DNA of 64,000 nt from Notospermus geniculatus (GCA_002633025.1 NMRB01000308.1:134322-198321); one strand, 5' to 3'; positions 1 to 14,463 are shown, numbered from the stretch's first letter. Program-made: numbers and translations. Notes: generated by a model not told the origin, from the letters alone.

Positions 1-19
1 ATGGAAAATTCATACTTAC

Positions 20-66
20 GCATCCAATATGCTTTCCCGGCAACTGTACAAATTGTCAAATTTCGT
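20..66 (-). CDS. AHCYL1: AHCYL shared exon 8 (TKFDNLYSCRES), last exon in window
   Basis: The acceptor CTGTTTCAG gives ACG AAA TTT, reading TKFDNLYSCRESILD plus GC, with donor GATGC|GTAAGT (phase 2). Joined to exon 7 it restores SVTK-TKFDNLY. The Lys, Asp, Asn and Cys positions used by AHCY for catalysis and NAD contact are retained. The split codon GCN codes Ala where vertebrate AHCYL1/2 has Gly. The following exon, with the Rossmann fold, is off the left edge. Confidence 0.96.
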
Positions 67-298
67 CTGAAACAGAACGGAGCCAATGTGAGCTGTGAAG
101 GTGACGGAAAAGCAAGAAACTTGATTGGCTATGAATGTTGAACAGTATGGAACCAAAACTTCTATCTCCTGCAACATATCATCACCGAACATGTCATTCC
201 CGGACATTTCAGCTCTGACTTCGTCCCGTGAGACATTTGTCCATGGATATTTTGTCCCCGGACATTTCATCCCCAGCCTCTTTGGCCCAGACCTTTCA

Positions 299-562
<264 letters not shown>

Positions 563-617
563 TCAAGAGGGGTGTTTGTGGCATTGACAAAGTGAGGGCG
601 TGTGTTCGTGAGAACTA

Positions 618-851
<234 letters not shown>

Positions 852-1368
852 CTACAATGACAGAGGTTGAGAGAAGAAAAAGTTAGACTACCGGTTAAAA
901 CAGCTTCCATGTTGTTTAGTAGCCACCTGTAACCGAAAGCGCAGCAAGACGCATTTTCTGATGTGCACCAAAGTAACCGGAGTCAAAATAATGAGACAAC
1001 TGTCTAATCCCTCACGACTAACCAACCGGCAGAAAGTGGTTTTCTCAGGAAAATCGAAGTAACAGACCAAAAAATTACGCCATCATATTTCACTCAATTA
1101 TTCATCTTATCTTACACCTAAAGTCTGAGTTACCATGGTAATCAGTGTGTTGCTTCAAAAGTACTGCGTTTCAAAGACAATTAATTACAGGAAATAGCTT
1201 TTTAGAAAGATTTTGCTCATGTTTCAAAGTAGCTTACGACAGCTCGGGGCTTAATTAGAGAGGAGGGATGGGCTGTGGGATGGCCGTGTCCCGTTTTGTG
1301 CCGGTAAATGTTATCTAAGTAGGGAAGTGGTCGCCATTCATTAGAAATAATGAATGGACGTTAAATAT

Positions 1369-2643
<1,275 letters not shown>

Positions 2644-3700
2644 TCACCAAATGAAGCAAGAAGGCCATGGGTTGGTGCGAACAGTGTGAAGACTGTTAAC
2701 CAGAGGTTCGAGTGGAATGGCTCAGTGGCGCGAGCTGAAGTCCCTGAAGTCAGAGTAGGGTTCACATTACCAGAGATCTCATGTCAAAGACCTGCTATAC
2801 GCAAATTCTTATCATGCTAAACCATTCAATCTATGTAGCAGCAACTCTCAGTCTCTCATCATGGAAATGTCGTATATCAAAATGTCGTCATGTCAACATC
2901 TAAAACAGAGTGTCCATTAAGCTGCAATTCACGAACTCTTACCACTCCAGAGCAAGAAAATCTCAGACCGAATGAATTCGGAATTAGCCAATCATAAAAA
3001 CTGTGTCGTGCTGCATTCGATGGCAATGCGAAAACAACAGAAAGAAATCTTGTGACTTTGCCAGGGAGTAGATTGGAATAGAAACCATGTCAGTTCCCTT
3101 AATTAGTGAGTCCTTTGAGAAGATGTACCCACAAGGCAATCAAAGCTTTACACAACTATCGTCGTGTTTGTGTCGGGAAGTAATTTTAGCTTCTGATGCG
3201 ATTAAAGATCTATGTACAGATCAAGGGGTCACCGGGAGCTGTTGTTTTTCAGTAAATCGGTATCAGTGCTGAATTTTGATCAGTGCATCACAGACCTCAA
3301 GACCATTGTATGGTCTCCATGTAGAAACAGAGTTCTTGAGAGTTGAGATCACACAATCCTCGATTCCTTCATATCAGCCATTCTGTTATGAATCTAGGTC
3401 TGTGCTATCAAGGACCATGACATTGGCACGTAATGAAAGACCGCTTCTTAGAATAATAACCAAAGCTATCACTGACGCACACCTTACAAAATGGATTGTT
3501 TTTTTGCTAGTATATCCGAGTACAGCCTCAGGCTTTGGCATATGGTATGCTACAGCATATTCAGGAAATACCACTTTTTCTTAGTCATGTCAGGAGTGAA
3601 GTTCAGGATTGAAGAGAGACCAACTGCTCAGCTACAGCAGCCAGGCAGAATAGCTACGGCGGACCTTCGTTATCAAGGACACCTCTGAGACTGGCCAATG

Positions 3701-3811
3701 TCAGGCCTTGCCGTTTGACGGGCGCGATTTTGCATGCGCCTGGCAAACAATAGAATTTCTATTGTTTGCGAGGAGCATGTAAAATCGCGCCCGTCAAACG
3801 GCAAGGCCTGC
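3701..3811. mobile_element. Foldback MITE, family A, copy 1
   Basis: A near-perfect inverted repeat of about 110 bp: left arm GGCCTTGCCGTTTGACGGGC, right arm its complement, meeting around AATAGAATTTCTATT. A second copy is at 60014-60123. The length and lack of coding fit a non-autonomous hairpin element. Confidence 0.8.
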
Positions 3812-3815
3812 AATG

Positions 3816-4080
3816 TTGTCCTAATTACAAAGGTGTCCTGCTGGCAGAGGTGTCTAGTAAAGGCAGTTCTCCATGAGTCCCCTGGACCTCAGAATCCCGA
3901 CAGTGCAGCATTCTCATCTTCATCCGACTCGAATGAAAATGGCCAAATCAGGAGTGTACTTTGGTGTCCATAGTAGAGAGGTGTCCTCCTGGCAGAGGTG
4001 TCCACTAAGGAGGATGCAATTAGAGTCACCTCCACCTCATACCCGCCACTGCAGCCTTCCCATCCTCATCTGATTCAAAC
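3816..4080. mobile_element. pogo/Tigger-like terminal repeats, two modules
   Basis: Two degenerate blocks (3816-3872 and 3949-4022) carry GGTGTCC...GGCAGAGGTGTC...TAAGGA words typical of pogo/Tigger ends (consensus like ACCTCTCTATTAAGGACACC). They are separated by a repeated CATCTTCATCYGA segment. No transposase is visible, so this is a remnant or MITE. Confidence 0.45.
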
Positions 4081-4530
4081 AACATCATCCAATCCCCACT
4101 CATCAACTCGAGATTCCAAACATATTGGCATCGCCAACTCTGATCTATTATTCAGGAAATTTCATGGAAATGACATCAGCCGACACAATCAGGCAGCCAC
4201 AAGAGAATCAATAGTCGACTCCAAACACACTCAGACACTCCAGAACACACTCAGGCACGTCAATGGCCGCCAATAAGATTTCATGCTAGAAACAGACGGT
4301 CTGGATTACTGCTTAAGATACGGCATCATGCTTGCCTCGATGGAGTACCGACGTTGGTTCTCTCAGTGATATGCTAAAAGCAAAAATCTCTCCCTCCAAT
4401 GATAAAGACAGCATCCGTTGGAACATGGTTGATTAAAGTACAAGTAGTAGCTATACTCTTTTACGTATACCGGTATATAGTTTATTATCTAAATAATATA
4501 GACAACGAGGACGAGAGCTATACTCTGCAT

Positions 4531-4770
4531 TAGCTATAGAGCTTGAGCCGCGGCTCATTATGACGTCACATTTGACCTGCAGTCCGCCATGCTGCCGGTC
4601 AACGACAAAGTGCGCCACGTGCAAATCGCGTCATGGTTGAAGACGCAACACTCCACTTGTGCTGACAACAAACTGCACCACGTGGGTCGCCGACGTCATT
4701 TGACGTCAGTTTGACCGGCAAGATGGCGGATTTTTTGGTGATGACGTCATCGGCTCGAGCTCTATAGCTA
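4531..4770. mobile_element. Foldback MITE B carrying CRE palindromes
   Basis: Terminal inverted arms start TAGCTATAGAGCTYGAGCC and run to the TTGACCGGCA region. The element is flanked by direct copies of TACTCTGCAT within an 18-bp repeat (4516-4533 and 4766-4783), likely a target duplication partly merged with the ends. It has three perfect TGACGTCA sites and a GTCAAATG/CACGTG-rich middle. It lies in intron 3 of AHCYL. Confidence 0.75.
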
Positions 4771-4829
4771 TACTCTGCATTAGAATGTACTTGGAATTTT
4801 ACAAAATACAGTTATTACTAAGTCTCCAA

Positions 4830-5027
4830 TGGGAGGTTTTACTGCCATTACAGGCCGCCTGTTGGTGGTCCTAGAACATCACAAAAGTTGACGTCGTGGA
4901 TGTAAGCCATGACTCAACGTCATTATGAATGACGTTGTGGCGTGCATTTCTCCACTGTGACGTCAAATTTTGTGACGTTCCAGGACTACGAACTAGTGGT
5001 GGCCTCTAATGGCAGTTAAGTCTCCCA
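4830..5027. mobile_element. Foldback MITE, family C, copy 1
   Basis: The ends TGGGAGGTTTTACTGCCATT and the complement of AATGGCAGTTAAGTCTCCCA pair. The interior has facing TGACGTC words and GACGTTCCAGGAC. A diverged sister is at 9760-9965. It sits immediately beside MITE B in intron 3, about 200 bp from exon 3. Confidence 0.75.
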
Positions 5028-5086
5028 CTGACCATGTCCCGGCTGCTATACAGAGGTCACAACATCAAAGATCAGAATTCACAGAC

Positions 5087-5361
<275 letters not shown>

Positions 5362-6237
5362 TTAAACAGGGGATACCTATAGTCATGTCGTAACACTAAC
5401 AGCAAAACAAAGACCTGAATTCTTGCAAGCTTTACGAGTAAAGCAGTTGCTATTACGCCACTTGCAGTATCGCTTTGCCTTGCCTGGTGTGCTGCCTGCT
5501 TTAGGTATGCTGATTGGTCGATCTACTTCACAAAAGAAGGTTCCCATCAATTTCTTGGCCGTTTCCCACGAGGGTTAACGAGACAGGCTCCCTGGTTATG
5601 ACACTCTATTGATCAGGGACAAACACAGGTTATGTGCCTATTGATTTATTAATGTGCCGCTAGCCCTGGGCGCTGACATCCAACACGGCTAACAAGGATC
5701 TCGCCACCGATATGGTCTCAAGTTAAGGGCTCCACAATGCTGTGATGTATGCTGGTGTGGGGAGCGAAATTTGAAACCTATCGAACTGAAGTTCAGGGAT
5801 GGTTGAAAATGCTGCAGGTATAATGCCTCTTAAGAGCTGATACAGCTGAAAACAAATTGTCTTGCATCACTTTAGCTCATACCCCAAGGGAGGGGAGGGG
5901 TCTAGAGGAAGCTGTGACCACTTGTTGCCCCACCTCAATGGATGAGAACGGGCAGACATATCCGGCGATACCGGGCTGCGCACTCCGCTCAGCTCCACAT
6001 ATGCTGCAGGCTTCAAAGTTAATTAAGCTGAATTCTGTAGCAATTTGTCAATCATCTGCCAAATTGCTGCAGATAATGGAAACAAGAGACATGACATCTA
6101 CGGCTGTCTCATTATCCACATCCAAAACCTCAGAACAGCACATTACCACAGCAGCTACAGAGATATCATTTGCTGATGTGGAACACTTTTTGTAATCTAG
6201 AAGGATTCCAACACCTGAGACATATGCATCTTTAAGT

Positions 6238-6335
6238 TAACTACTGTTTTCCTCTCCATCTCTAACTACTGTTTTCCTCTCGACCTCTAACTACTGTTTT
6301 TCTCTCGACCTCTAACTACTGTTTTCCTCTTCCCC
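6238..6335. repeat. 25-bp tandem repeat, about 4 units
   Basis: The unit is approximately TAACTACTGTTTTCCTCTC plus GACCTC, nearly identical between copies. Confidence 0.85.
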
Positions 6336-6578
6336 AGAGGGAACCGCCAAAGGTATGGACATAAATCGAACTAAGAACTCCAGATCATCAAGGTGGCCCA
6401 TATTGATTCAAATTCGATCCAACGGGTGGGCAGTATTGATTGACAGATAAATCATAGAGGATCATCCAGCATTACATTGACTTTACACCTTAGATCATGT
6501 TGGATCAACAAGATGTATTACACACCATGTGCACTGAAACTCGAAAAGAGCATCTTGCTGACTCACTTCAACTTCATG

Positions 6579-6791
6579 TTAACTCATCTGCTCCCAAATT
6601 TGAGCAGACGGTATCTTCTGTTGAAGTTTTCTAAAATCCTCAGAAATAAATTAGAAAAAATTTGAAGAAACCTTCTTCAGATGGTTCACAGGAACAACCT
6701 TTCTCCAAATATGTTTCAATCAATACCATAGGATGTGAGAGAACTTGAACAGAAGATACCGTCTGCTGGACTCTGGGGGCAGATGAGTTAA
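6579..6791. mobile_element. Foldback element in intron 2
   Basis: Arms of about 52 bp, TTAACTCATCTGC...CAGACGGTATCTTCTGTT on the left and its complement on the right (6740-6791), are separated by about 110 bp. The TTAA at both ends may be its target site. Confidence 0.7.
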
Positions 6792-6894
6792 AGAGGCGAC
6801 TACCCAGCTCAGCAGCAGTATGTATGTGCCCACGCAAAGTTTGGAAGTCCACTGAAGGTAGAAAACTGGAGCCATGGAGAAAATGTGATGCCAC

Positions 6895-6990
6895 AGCGTG
6901 ATCCTCCTCTTTACCACGAAGGACAACTGGCGTGACCAGGGATACAACCCACGACCTCCTTGGTGGTAGCCTTGGTTGTTGCCATTGCAC
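6895..6990 (-). mobile_element. tRNA-derived SINE fragment
   Basis: The minus strand reads TTGGTGCAATGGCAAC (A-box-like) and GTGGGTTGTATCCCTGGTC (B-box-like) about 35 bases apart, without a pairing acceptor stem. Confidence 0.45.
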
Positions 6991-8432
6991 CAACCCAACT
7001 CAAATACTGTATTGAGCATCCTCTTGGTGTCATCTGCCAGCTTGCTTCAGCCTAAGGACATTTAGTTAAGACTCTGACGTGTGAAACTAAACCACATGGA
7101 CAAACTGATCGATAGACGCATGCATCCCATCTCACTGCATCTGAATTGAGTGCAATTACATCCGGATAAATCAGGATAAGAGTTGTAATTACAAATTGAT
7201 GCGGATTCTGAAGGGTGACATGCCATTAAACTTTTTGCAACTTGGAACTTCAACTAACACCATCATGCATTAAGAGTGAAGAAGTCACATGAGTTGTTGC
7301 ACACTGATGTAATCAACAAGATGTCTGTCTCCATCATGTTCATCAAACATCGACAGGAAGAATCTTCAATCTCCAGACTGCCGATATCCAGTCTATCTCG
7401 ATATGATAATCAGTCGTTCTACAGGTTTCCGTCAACACGGCTTTGCTTCTGCCAATAGCAGACGTCAAAGTCATTTCCCCTCGACAATTATGGCTGCTCC
7501 GAATTGTGCTCGAACACGGAGGAACATCTTCCAAGTGCCAGCACTTCCATGCAAGTGTCACCCTCCCTCTTAAGGCCACGTGTCCATGCATGTGTCGTGT
7601 TGTGCATTAGCCATAAAGGTGCTTCTCTCACTTCACATGCCTGAACACTAAAAGCTTTTGACACATTGACAAGGAAAGCCAGTCACAACATCGGAGGATA
7701 CGCAGCCTCGTCTAATCGCTAACATTTCATGTCCCCTCCAATATCATCCCCCCATGGGGCTTCGCCAATGACAGATCACATTTAATGAGGCCATTCTGCG
7801 ATTTTCAAATCCAACGGGATGATGGCGTTGAAAGTATCATTGACGCTTTAATCTCAAGGCCTTAAGATTCTGATTCTATTCCCATCTGCAAACTCCACAT
7901 GGATTTTCAGCTGAGCTACCCTAAGTACTCGCCAACGCAACACAAGGTACCCGCCGTTTTCACAGCCGTACACAAAGTACCTGCCCTATTTCACAACCGC
8001 CGATTGGAGGAGACAGTCTGAGTGATCAACAGATGAACTAGCCATTAGCAACAGGATTTACTTGGCGATGGAGAACATAGTCCATCAAATGGGTTTCCAG
8101 CAAGCCGTCCCGAAGACAGGCATAGATGCATTCCTCGAATATCTAGGACGGGAGAGAAAGAAGAATGAAAGAAGGCCTTCCCATCTCCAGGGAAAAAGGT
8201 GAAAGAACATGGCTGACTTATCTGCCCGACCCAAGGGCATGATCAACATCCCCAAAAGAGTCTAGTTGGCCATTCACGCTTGTGACTACGTCCAAAGATA
8301 TTTAGCAGTTTGTTACGGAAGCAGTGACAACGGACTTCCAAATGACACCAACCTTCGTCAGAGCTTCAACGATCAGTCATGGAATAGAATTGAGGAATGA
8401 TCATGGAATAGAATTCATGGTGAACTACCTAC

Positions 8433-8491
8433 CTGGACCTTTTCCCGTGGATTTACGTCGTCTTCATCTGATGAGCTCCCCGTATATGATG
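8433..8491 (-). CDS. AHCYL1: AHCYL shared exon 2 (Ser/Asp-rich IRBIT region)
   Basis: The acceptor is TCTTTTCAG|CATCA. The reading is (x)CA, then SYTGSSSDEDDVNPREKVQ, which matches vertebrate AHCYL1/2 (SYTDSSDDE...SPREKQQ). This is the acidic end of the Ser-rich segment whose phosphorylation drives IRBIT binding. The end is ambiguous. The best donor is CCAG|GTAGGT, phase 0, ending after Gln at 8433. The next exon starts with two bases and needs a preceding phase-1 end, so either a small exon of 3n+1 bases, equivalent to vertebrate TNSKGSS, lies unseen in 5289-8432, or a second donor four bases on (GTAG|GTAGTT, exon end at 8429) is used. The second donor would give VQV-D-FCVKN directly. Confidence 0.9.
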
Positions 8492-8558
8492 CTGAAAAGA
8501 TAGGAAGTGGACACAACATAAGAAGCCACATCGTGATAGTCATTTGGGCAAAAGTGAT

Positions 8559-8640
8559 CAGGGGTCTTCTGGAGAGGAACGAAGTCAGGGGTCTTCTGGA
8601 GAGGAACGAAGTCAGGGGTCTTCTGGACAAGAATGAAATC
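8559..8640. repeat. 27-bp tandem repeat, 3 units
   Basis: The unit AGGGGTCTTCTGGAGAGGAA plus CGAAGTC; the third copy is diverged. It is located about 70 bp upstream of exon 2, in transcript sense. Confidence 0.85.
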
Positions 8641-9759
8641 CTGACACCCCGCAAGGCTGGGATCCATACAGCTCATCAAAAGAGGATCTCAGATTGCCTC
8701 TTTAGGATCTGAAAGCTGAGACGGCAGGATGCAACAGGCACCGCTGAGACAGCTTTCAGAGAAGTCTTGGGGTTACAAACATTGCAGTCAAAGGGAAAGC
8801 AAATTCTGTAGAAGAAACCTCATAATCTAGTAACTCCATTGGACATCTTCCTACCGACTGATGAGGGTACGAAGTGGACAAGGAAAGATTACCTGATAGA
8901 AGAGAACAAATATCAAAGTCATAGTTGAGCTGATACTGATAACCCATGTTAGGAACACTCCTCCTGCGTTTCAATATCCCATACTTTTTTTGGTAGATGC
9001 CATTCGCTACTTCATTGGTCAATGCAGACCAGCTGGTCTCTGGCCATTCGTTACTACTGCGGCGGAACATCATTCCTGCAGGATGGCCGATGCTTTTCTG
9101 AACCAAGAGGGTATTACTGCGAATGATGGATAATTTGAAGATGTCAAAGACATTAACACATATTTTTCACACGAAGTGTTACCATGACATCCAACGTCAA
9201 TGACGGACGCACCAAGATCATCGACTGTACCTAAGCGTCCTCACGTTCATCCTCCCACACACACGAAGACGTCAAAGAACCACCGCTGGGTACCACATGA
9301 TGTCAAACAAACTCTATTTATCATAAACAAAAGCCAACTTCTTCTTGCAAGTTGTTTTGCTGCCCAGCCCCAGGTGATGGCATTTTCATATGATATTGTA
9401 AACCTAAAGAGCATTGGACTGATATGACAGAAGCTTTGGGGTCCTATGGCAGACACGCCTACAACTTCTTTAAGGTCTGTACGTGAAGAACCAGACACAT
9501 TCGGCTTGTTGGACTGAGCCAAGGGCATGGCCAAACAGCTCTTCCCGGAAGGATACAAATGAAGAAACTGGCACTGTCAGTAGTCTTCGCACTAGCATCA
9601 TGGCCAAACAAACTAGAATCACACTGAAGACCTCCTAACCATCAGAAGCTGTAAACCAGGGAGAATTCCTGAGTATGCAAGAAGGGTGTAGGCTGCCAAT
9701 TTTGTGCCAACCCTCTAGTATACTGTTTTTCAAGAGAAGCCAAGTTTGTTGAGCAACCA

Positions 9760-9965
9760 ATGGCGGGAACTTTCCTGCCGTCAGAGGCCGCTACGAGTTA
9801 GCGGTCCAAGAACGTCATGAAATTTGACGTCACAGGGCAGAAATGCATGCCACAACGTCGTCCATAATGACGTGGACGTCGTCGCTCACGCATTTACGTC
9901 AAATTTTGTGACGTTCTTGGACCGCTAACAGGCAGCATCTAACGGCGGGAAAGTCTCTCATCGGT
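9760..9965. mobile_element. Foldback MITE, family C, copy 2
   Basis: Inverted ends GGCGGGAACTTTCCTGCCGT and the complement of ACGGCGGGAAAGTCTCTC; inner arms AGCGGTCCAAGAACGTCA and its complement. Shares structure and GACGTC-rich core with 4830-5027. Confidence 0.8.
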
Positions 9966-11103
9966 ACCATTTACACAAAGCCTTCAATCACAGGAAATGC
10001 AGAACAGTACATAACTTGTCCCAAAGTTCCATAACGATAATGGTTGAAACTGAGGGATTTCCCAGAGGAAACATAGATCATGACTTTGCCTATTTCTGTA
10101 TCCCAAATACACCACTCCACCGCCATTAGCGAAGTGCTAATTTGTACCAACATCATGTTGCGATGGAAAAACCTGCGATGTTCCCGATGGCATGATTACT
10201 GAGAATAACCAAACCATGCGGATAAAACCAATATTCTGTCATGAACCTGACTCACATCCTATTTCAACATCTGAGACCGCAATGTCGTCGACAGGTTGGG
10301 AAGCGGCGAGGAAGACCCTTCAGGCAAATATCGCCAAGCCGCCATTGTCGTTGATCTGACGGGGAATAATAACAAAGCCTGGCTAAAGCCATTAGCTCAG
10401 CTCAGAGGTCTCAGTGCTATTTCTACTGCCGCGTTTTCTGAGAATCCTGACGGGTATCATGTACATTGCATCCTGGTTGGTTATCATCATTGAACCGGTA
10501 GGCTAAAGTGCAGGCTAGGTAGACATGGAACACGGTAGGAAAACTGTGGGAAATACACAGGAGACATGTCATGACAAGATGGAAGTGGAATCTCCTGAAC
10601 ACATAATGACCACAGGAAATTGAACAAGGATTTTTTAACTAGAATGATTTACCAGATGGATCAATGGCCAGTCAAGACTTGAGCAGATGCGGAATTTGAA
10701 TGAGAATCAGGCCCGAAGTATGAATCCCGACAATTTGTCAAACTGGAGAGCGACAGGTCTTTTAACTTTCCTATCAAAATCAGCAAGGATCTAGAGTAGG
10801 CCTACATGTCTTCCAGTGATCAGTCATATCAGTCAAGGACAGAAAGGTTGATTCGATTACCTTGATGACAGCTCATATATCCCTACTGGATCTTACCAGT
10901 AGGGTTTTTCTGACACTGTCACAGGGCAAGGGACATCATAATCAGCTATTGAGTACGTTGGCCCACCAGTACTTGGGGGACTTGCATCTGAATAGGCTGG
11001 GTTCATAGGTGAGGTGCTCGAGCCAAAGACACCAGGATTAAGAGTCAAGTAGGGTTCATATCACGGCAGAACTTTCCTGTACCCCTCCCTGTACTAGACT
11101 TAC

Positions 11104-11251
11104 CACTGTCATGGCTATCATCAGTTGAGAAGGAACCACGGCCACTAGAACGAGGTTTGGCATGAACCATTACTGATCCTACACGATGTGTCAGATGTTG
11201 TATCGCTGGCCGTGCTGTCACACCAACGCTGATCTTCCGGTTACGGGACAT
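11104..11251 (-). CDS. AHCYL1: AHCYL alternative first coding exon 1B (short N-terminus)
   Basis: The ORF starts at an ATG with an in-frame TGA only six bases upstream. It codes for 49 residues plus one base, then meets the donor GACAGTG|GTAAGT. The phase is 1, the same as exon 1A, so the G joins the CA of the next exon to give ...DDSHDS-A-SYTGSSSDEDD in frame. The peptide is basic at first (MSRNRKISVGV), has RSSGRGSFS before an acidic Ser/Asp end (STDDSHDS), and so repeats the basic-Ser then acidic-Ser layout of exon 1A and of the IRBIT N-terminus. It lies inside the large intron between exon 1A and the shared exons, as expected for an internal alternative promoter. I infer function from phase, donor quality and layout; no homologue is recognised by sequence. 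It could instead be a chance ORF next to a good donor. Confidence 0.6.
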
Positions 11252-12239
11252 ATCACCTCACAACAGGACATCAGGTGGAAGAAATGCAGCATCGTAATCA
11301 GAATTATCCTTGTCCTCAGAAACCTCACAAGTCCTCATCAGAAAAGTGCAACTATTATGCACCAAGTTCAAGTCATGATTTCTACCTCAGTCAGACTTCA
11401 GAGAATATAGCCAGCAAATCCTGGTCACAATACACATAGGGCATAAATCTCGATCACATACATATATTAACACACCCAGTTATAATCTAAGCCATTATGA
11501 TTTCTATGGCCTGAACACAGAATCAGCTGGTGTTATTGTCAACTCCTTTCAACGTGTTCGCCAGGCATGAACGGGCCTATTCTCAAATCAACCCCTAAAA
11601 GAAATACAGCGATGAATGGGTTCAATGGTTTGGAATGTGTTGACATTTCCATGGTGGTGCGTTTTTGTATTGTTTGAATGATTGACTGAGTCATTGTTTG
11701 GATGCCTAGCAATTTCATGATATTCCACTATCGTACAATATCATGCAAAAATATTATGCCCTTTATGCAAAGTGGGTGCTCACATCACAAGATAGTAGCA
11801 CTCCTTGTGTCATGACTGGGCTAGAACTATATCAAGAGTTACGCATTGCCAACAAAGTGCTTGACCTTAGCTTGAGTGCATAATCTTATGAAGACATGTC
11901 AAGTGTATTATGCCAAGCAGGAAGATTTTTCTTCATGTAGGACTACATGTATTCGTATTCATGCAAGATTGTGCCAAACACACGTTACCTCTTTAGAATA
12001 TATGGGACAACAGCAAGCTCCTAAAGTCGTATTGGTCAGCCTGATGCATTATGGACAAATTGATCATTTGATTCTGATTGATATCGATCTGAACTGTCAA
12101 ACCATCTAGCTAGGTCAGGAGAACACTTTTAATGCCAATTCCTTACCATTTTGTTCGCCCTATAAACCAACTAACTGTGTGTAATTCAATAAGGTCATTA
12201 CAAAACAGGTTCGAGTTGTATCAGGTAACCTACTTTAGG

Positions 12240-12430
12240 TGGACATTTTTGACCCCTTTCGAAGGAAAAGCAAGTGAACCAACGAGCTTCCATTGTTCCT
12301 GAAAAGGTGACCTTGGCCAAGACCTCAGAGAGGTTTGATCCAGTGACCTTGTCTGATTAATTGACCTTCAACACTATGACCTTTCGGTGACCTAGCCACT
12401 TCGATGCAGTGACCTAAGGAGGTCATCTCA
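12240..12430. promoter_or_regulatory. Cluster of TGACCT nuclear-receptor half-sites
   Basis: Six TGACCT words on the plus strand lie between about 12308 and 12416. Two read GTGACCTTG-like (extended NR5A/ERR type), and the last pairs with AGGTCA as TGACCT-AAGG-AGGTCA. It lies about 1.1 kb upstream of exon 1B in transcript sense. An enhancer role is inference only; it could equally be remnants of a TCAAGGTCA-rich repeat. Confidence 0.3.
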
Positions 12431-14463
12431 TACATTCTCTGCAGCTGATTTTGGCCGGTGATTGGCAGCAGTTCCACTGTCCAGGTGTTTGTCAATAAAA
12501 TTTCCCACTGGTCTGATATGATCGCCGCCACCAAACCAGTGCTAAGACGCTCTGAAGTAAGCAGGTTGAGACCAATCTGAGTGATTACATTTCTTCCTTA
12601 TCTCCTGGATTTATTTTGGTTTATCCTGGTTCATATCTTGTGCAACTAAGACGGGTCACATATACTGATGTACATGTATATTCAGTATAATCTTGTTCAG
12701 ATCTAAACCAGTAATGTGTTAGATAATAATCCAAACAGAACAATATGAACATGACGCCACAGATGCATTTTATATTACATGCAACACATAAACTTAATTT
12801 GTATGATCTCATTCACAGCCAGATCTTTTTACACATCTATGCCACGTGTCCGCCAACATGCCTCAATTCTACATCATTATCAACTGATTATGATAATTTG
12901 GAGATGACCCTGAATCGATATCCTACAGAACAATACTTATTTTTCATGATAGTTTGTATAATCAACAACTTTTTATACAAATTGAGTACAGATTCTAAAA
13001 GAGGCCAGTATTTGGTTTGTTTGCAAACAATAACTGGCATGACAGACGTCGCGGTTGAGTGAGTGACCCCTTATAACGGTGATGTAATACCCTTGTTAAT
13101 AAGAGGGGTGATGACAAAAGTGCATTCTATTGCTGACATTAACCGGTGTCAATCAACCTGTTGAAAGTGTTCCCGCCAGCAATATGGAAAACCGAAACTC
13201 AAGAACAAGTGTCAGCATGTCTTGAGAAAACCACACAAAAACCGTCCACTTTGTTGACATAAATCTCGAATTATTCATCGAAATATCGATCTCTGCACAC
13301 TGTGGAAAAAGCAGACGTGAACCCCCAAAGGCAATGCACAATACACACCTCCGTACACGCAGATGTGCTATTAGTCACACTCCGCATGTACATTATAATA
13401 CAATGCACGCCATGCCACATCAATATGTGGATTCCAAGAAATCCAAAATAGCAAGTCAGCTGATCAGCTCATGATTGTACAAGCCGGCAACATTAATATC
13501 CTGAATACGATATCAAGTATGTAATGTGGCTACAAAAACATTATTATGTACATGATTAGAGTACATTATGTGGAGAAAAACATTGGAAAAGCAGAAAAAA
13601 TACTGGACATACTTGCTGTGCTACGTTTTGAAGACAGGTACCCTTCTGGAAGATAATCCGTCTCCGACACCAACTCCCTGGACCAGCGAGCATGGTCGGC
13701 GTGCTGGGCATCTCTCCCGATGTCATTCATTGTTCTTGATAGTCAGACTGACCATACGCACCAACCACGAAAATTTTAGAGCAGTACTAACACCATATCA
13801 GGCACACAGACTGGTGCCGGTATATCCAGCTCGAATCACTTACAGCACTATCTCATGTACAGTAGTAGTGTCTACAGCGAGCAGACAGTGAAAATATGGC
13901 CGCCACTCATCTCATGCAACCCAAATACGGGGCTCATAAAGGGATACCACAATCTACACGGGGAAGGTGAAGGTAGTGTGGATTGATTGGAATATTAGGT
14001 CACCTTTAGCACTGTAAATGCGGGCGATCCGCTCTTTTGTGTACCAGTTTACGGACACAGATTATCAGTTGGGTGTTAGAGAAAAGGCGCTGGTGCATGG
14101 ATAAATGGTAATCAAATGGAAGGGCACTAAATAATAGACCACATAAAGGGGACCTGCACTGGAGGATATTTCTAATAGGGGGCAGCACTCGAGTGATATG
14201 AAGATGCCAATGAATGGAATACACACAATCAACAAGAATAATTGCTTCATTGACCTCTGTTTAGGTCACTTTATGAACATTCAAACGTGGAGATACTTTG
14301 AGTGATTGTTGAAGTGGCATGGCCGATACTTGCATTAGAATAGGAAAGACTTACATATGATACGAAGGCATAGAGACCAGAGATCGCAGGAAACGGCCAA
14401 TAATAACAACTCGGGGAACCAGAAGATAAGGACGTCTGAACGAGAGCAGATCATTATGGTAGA

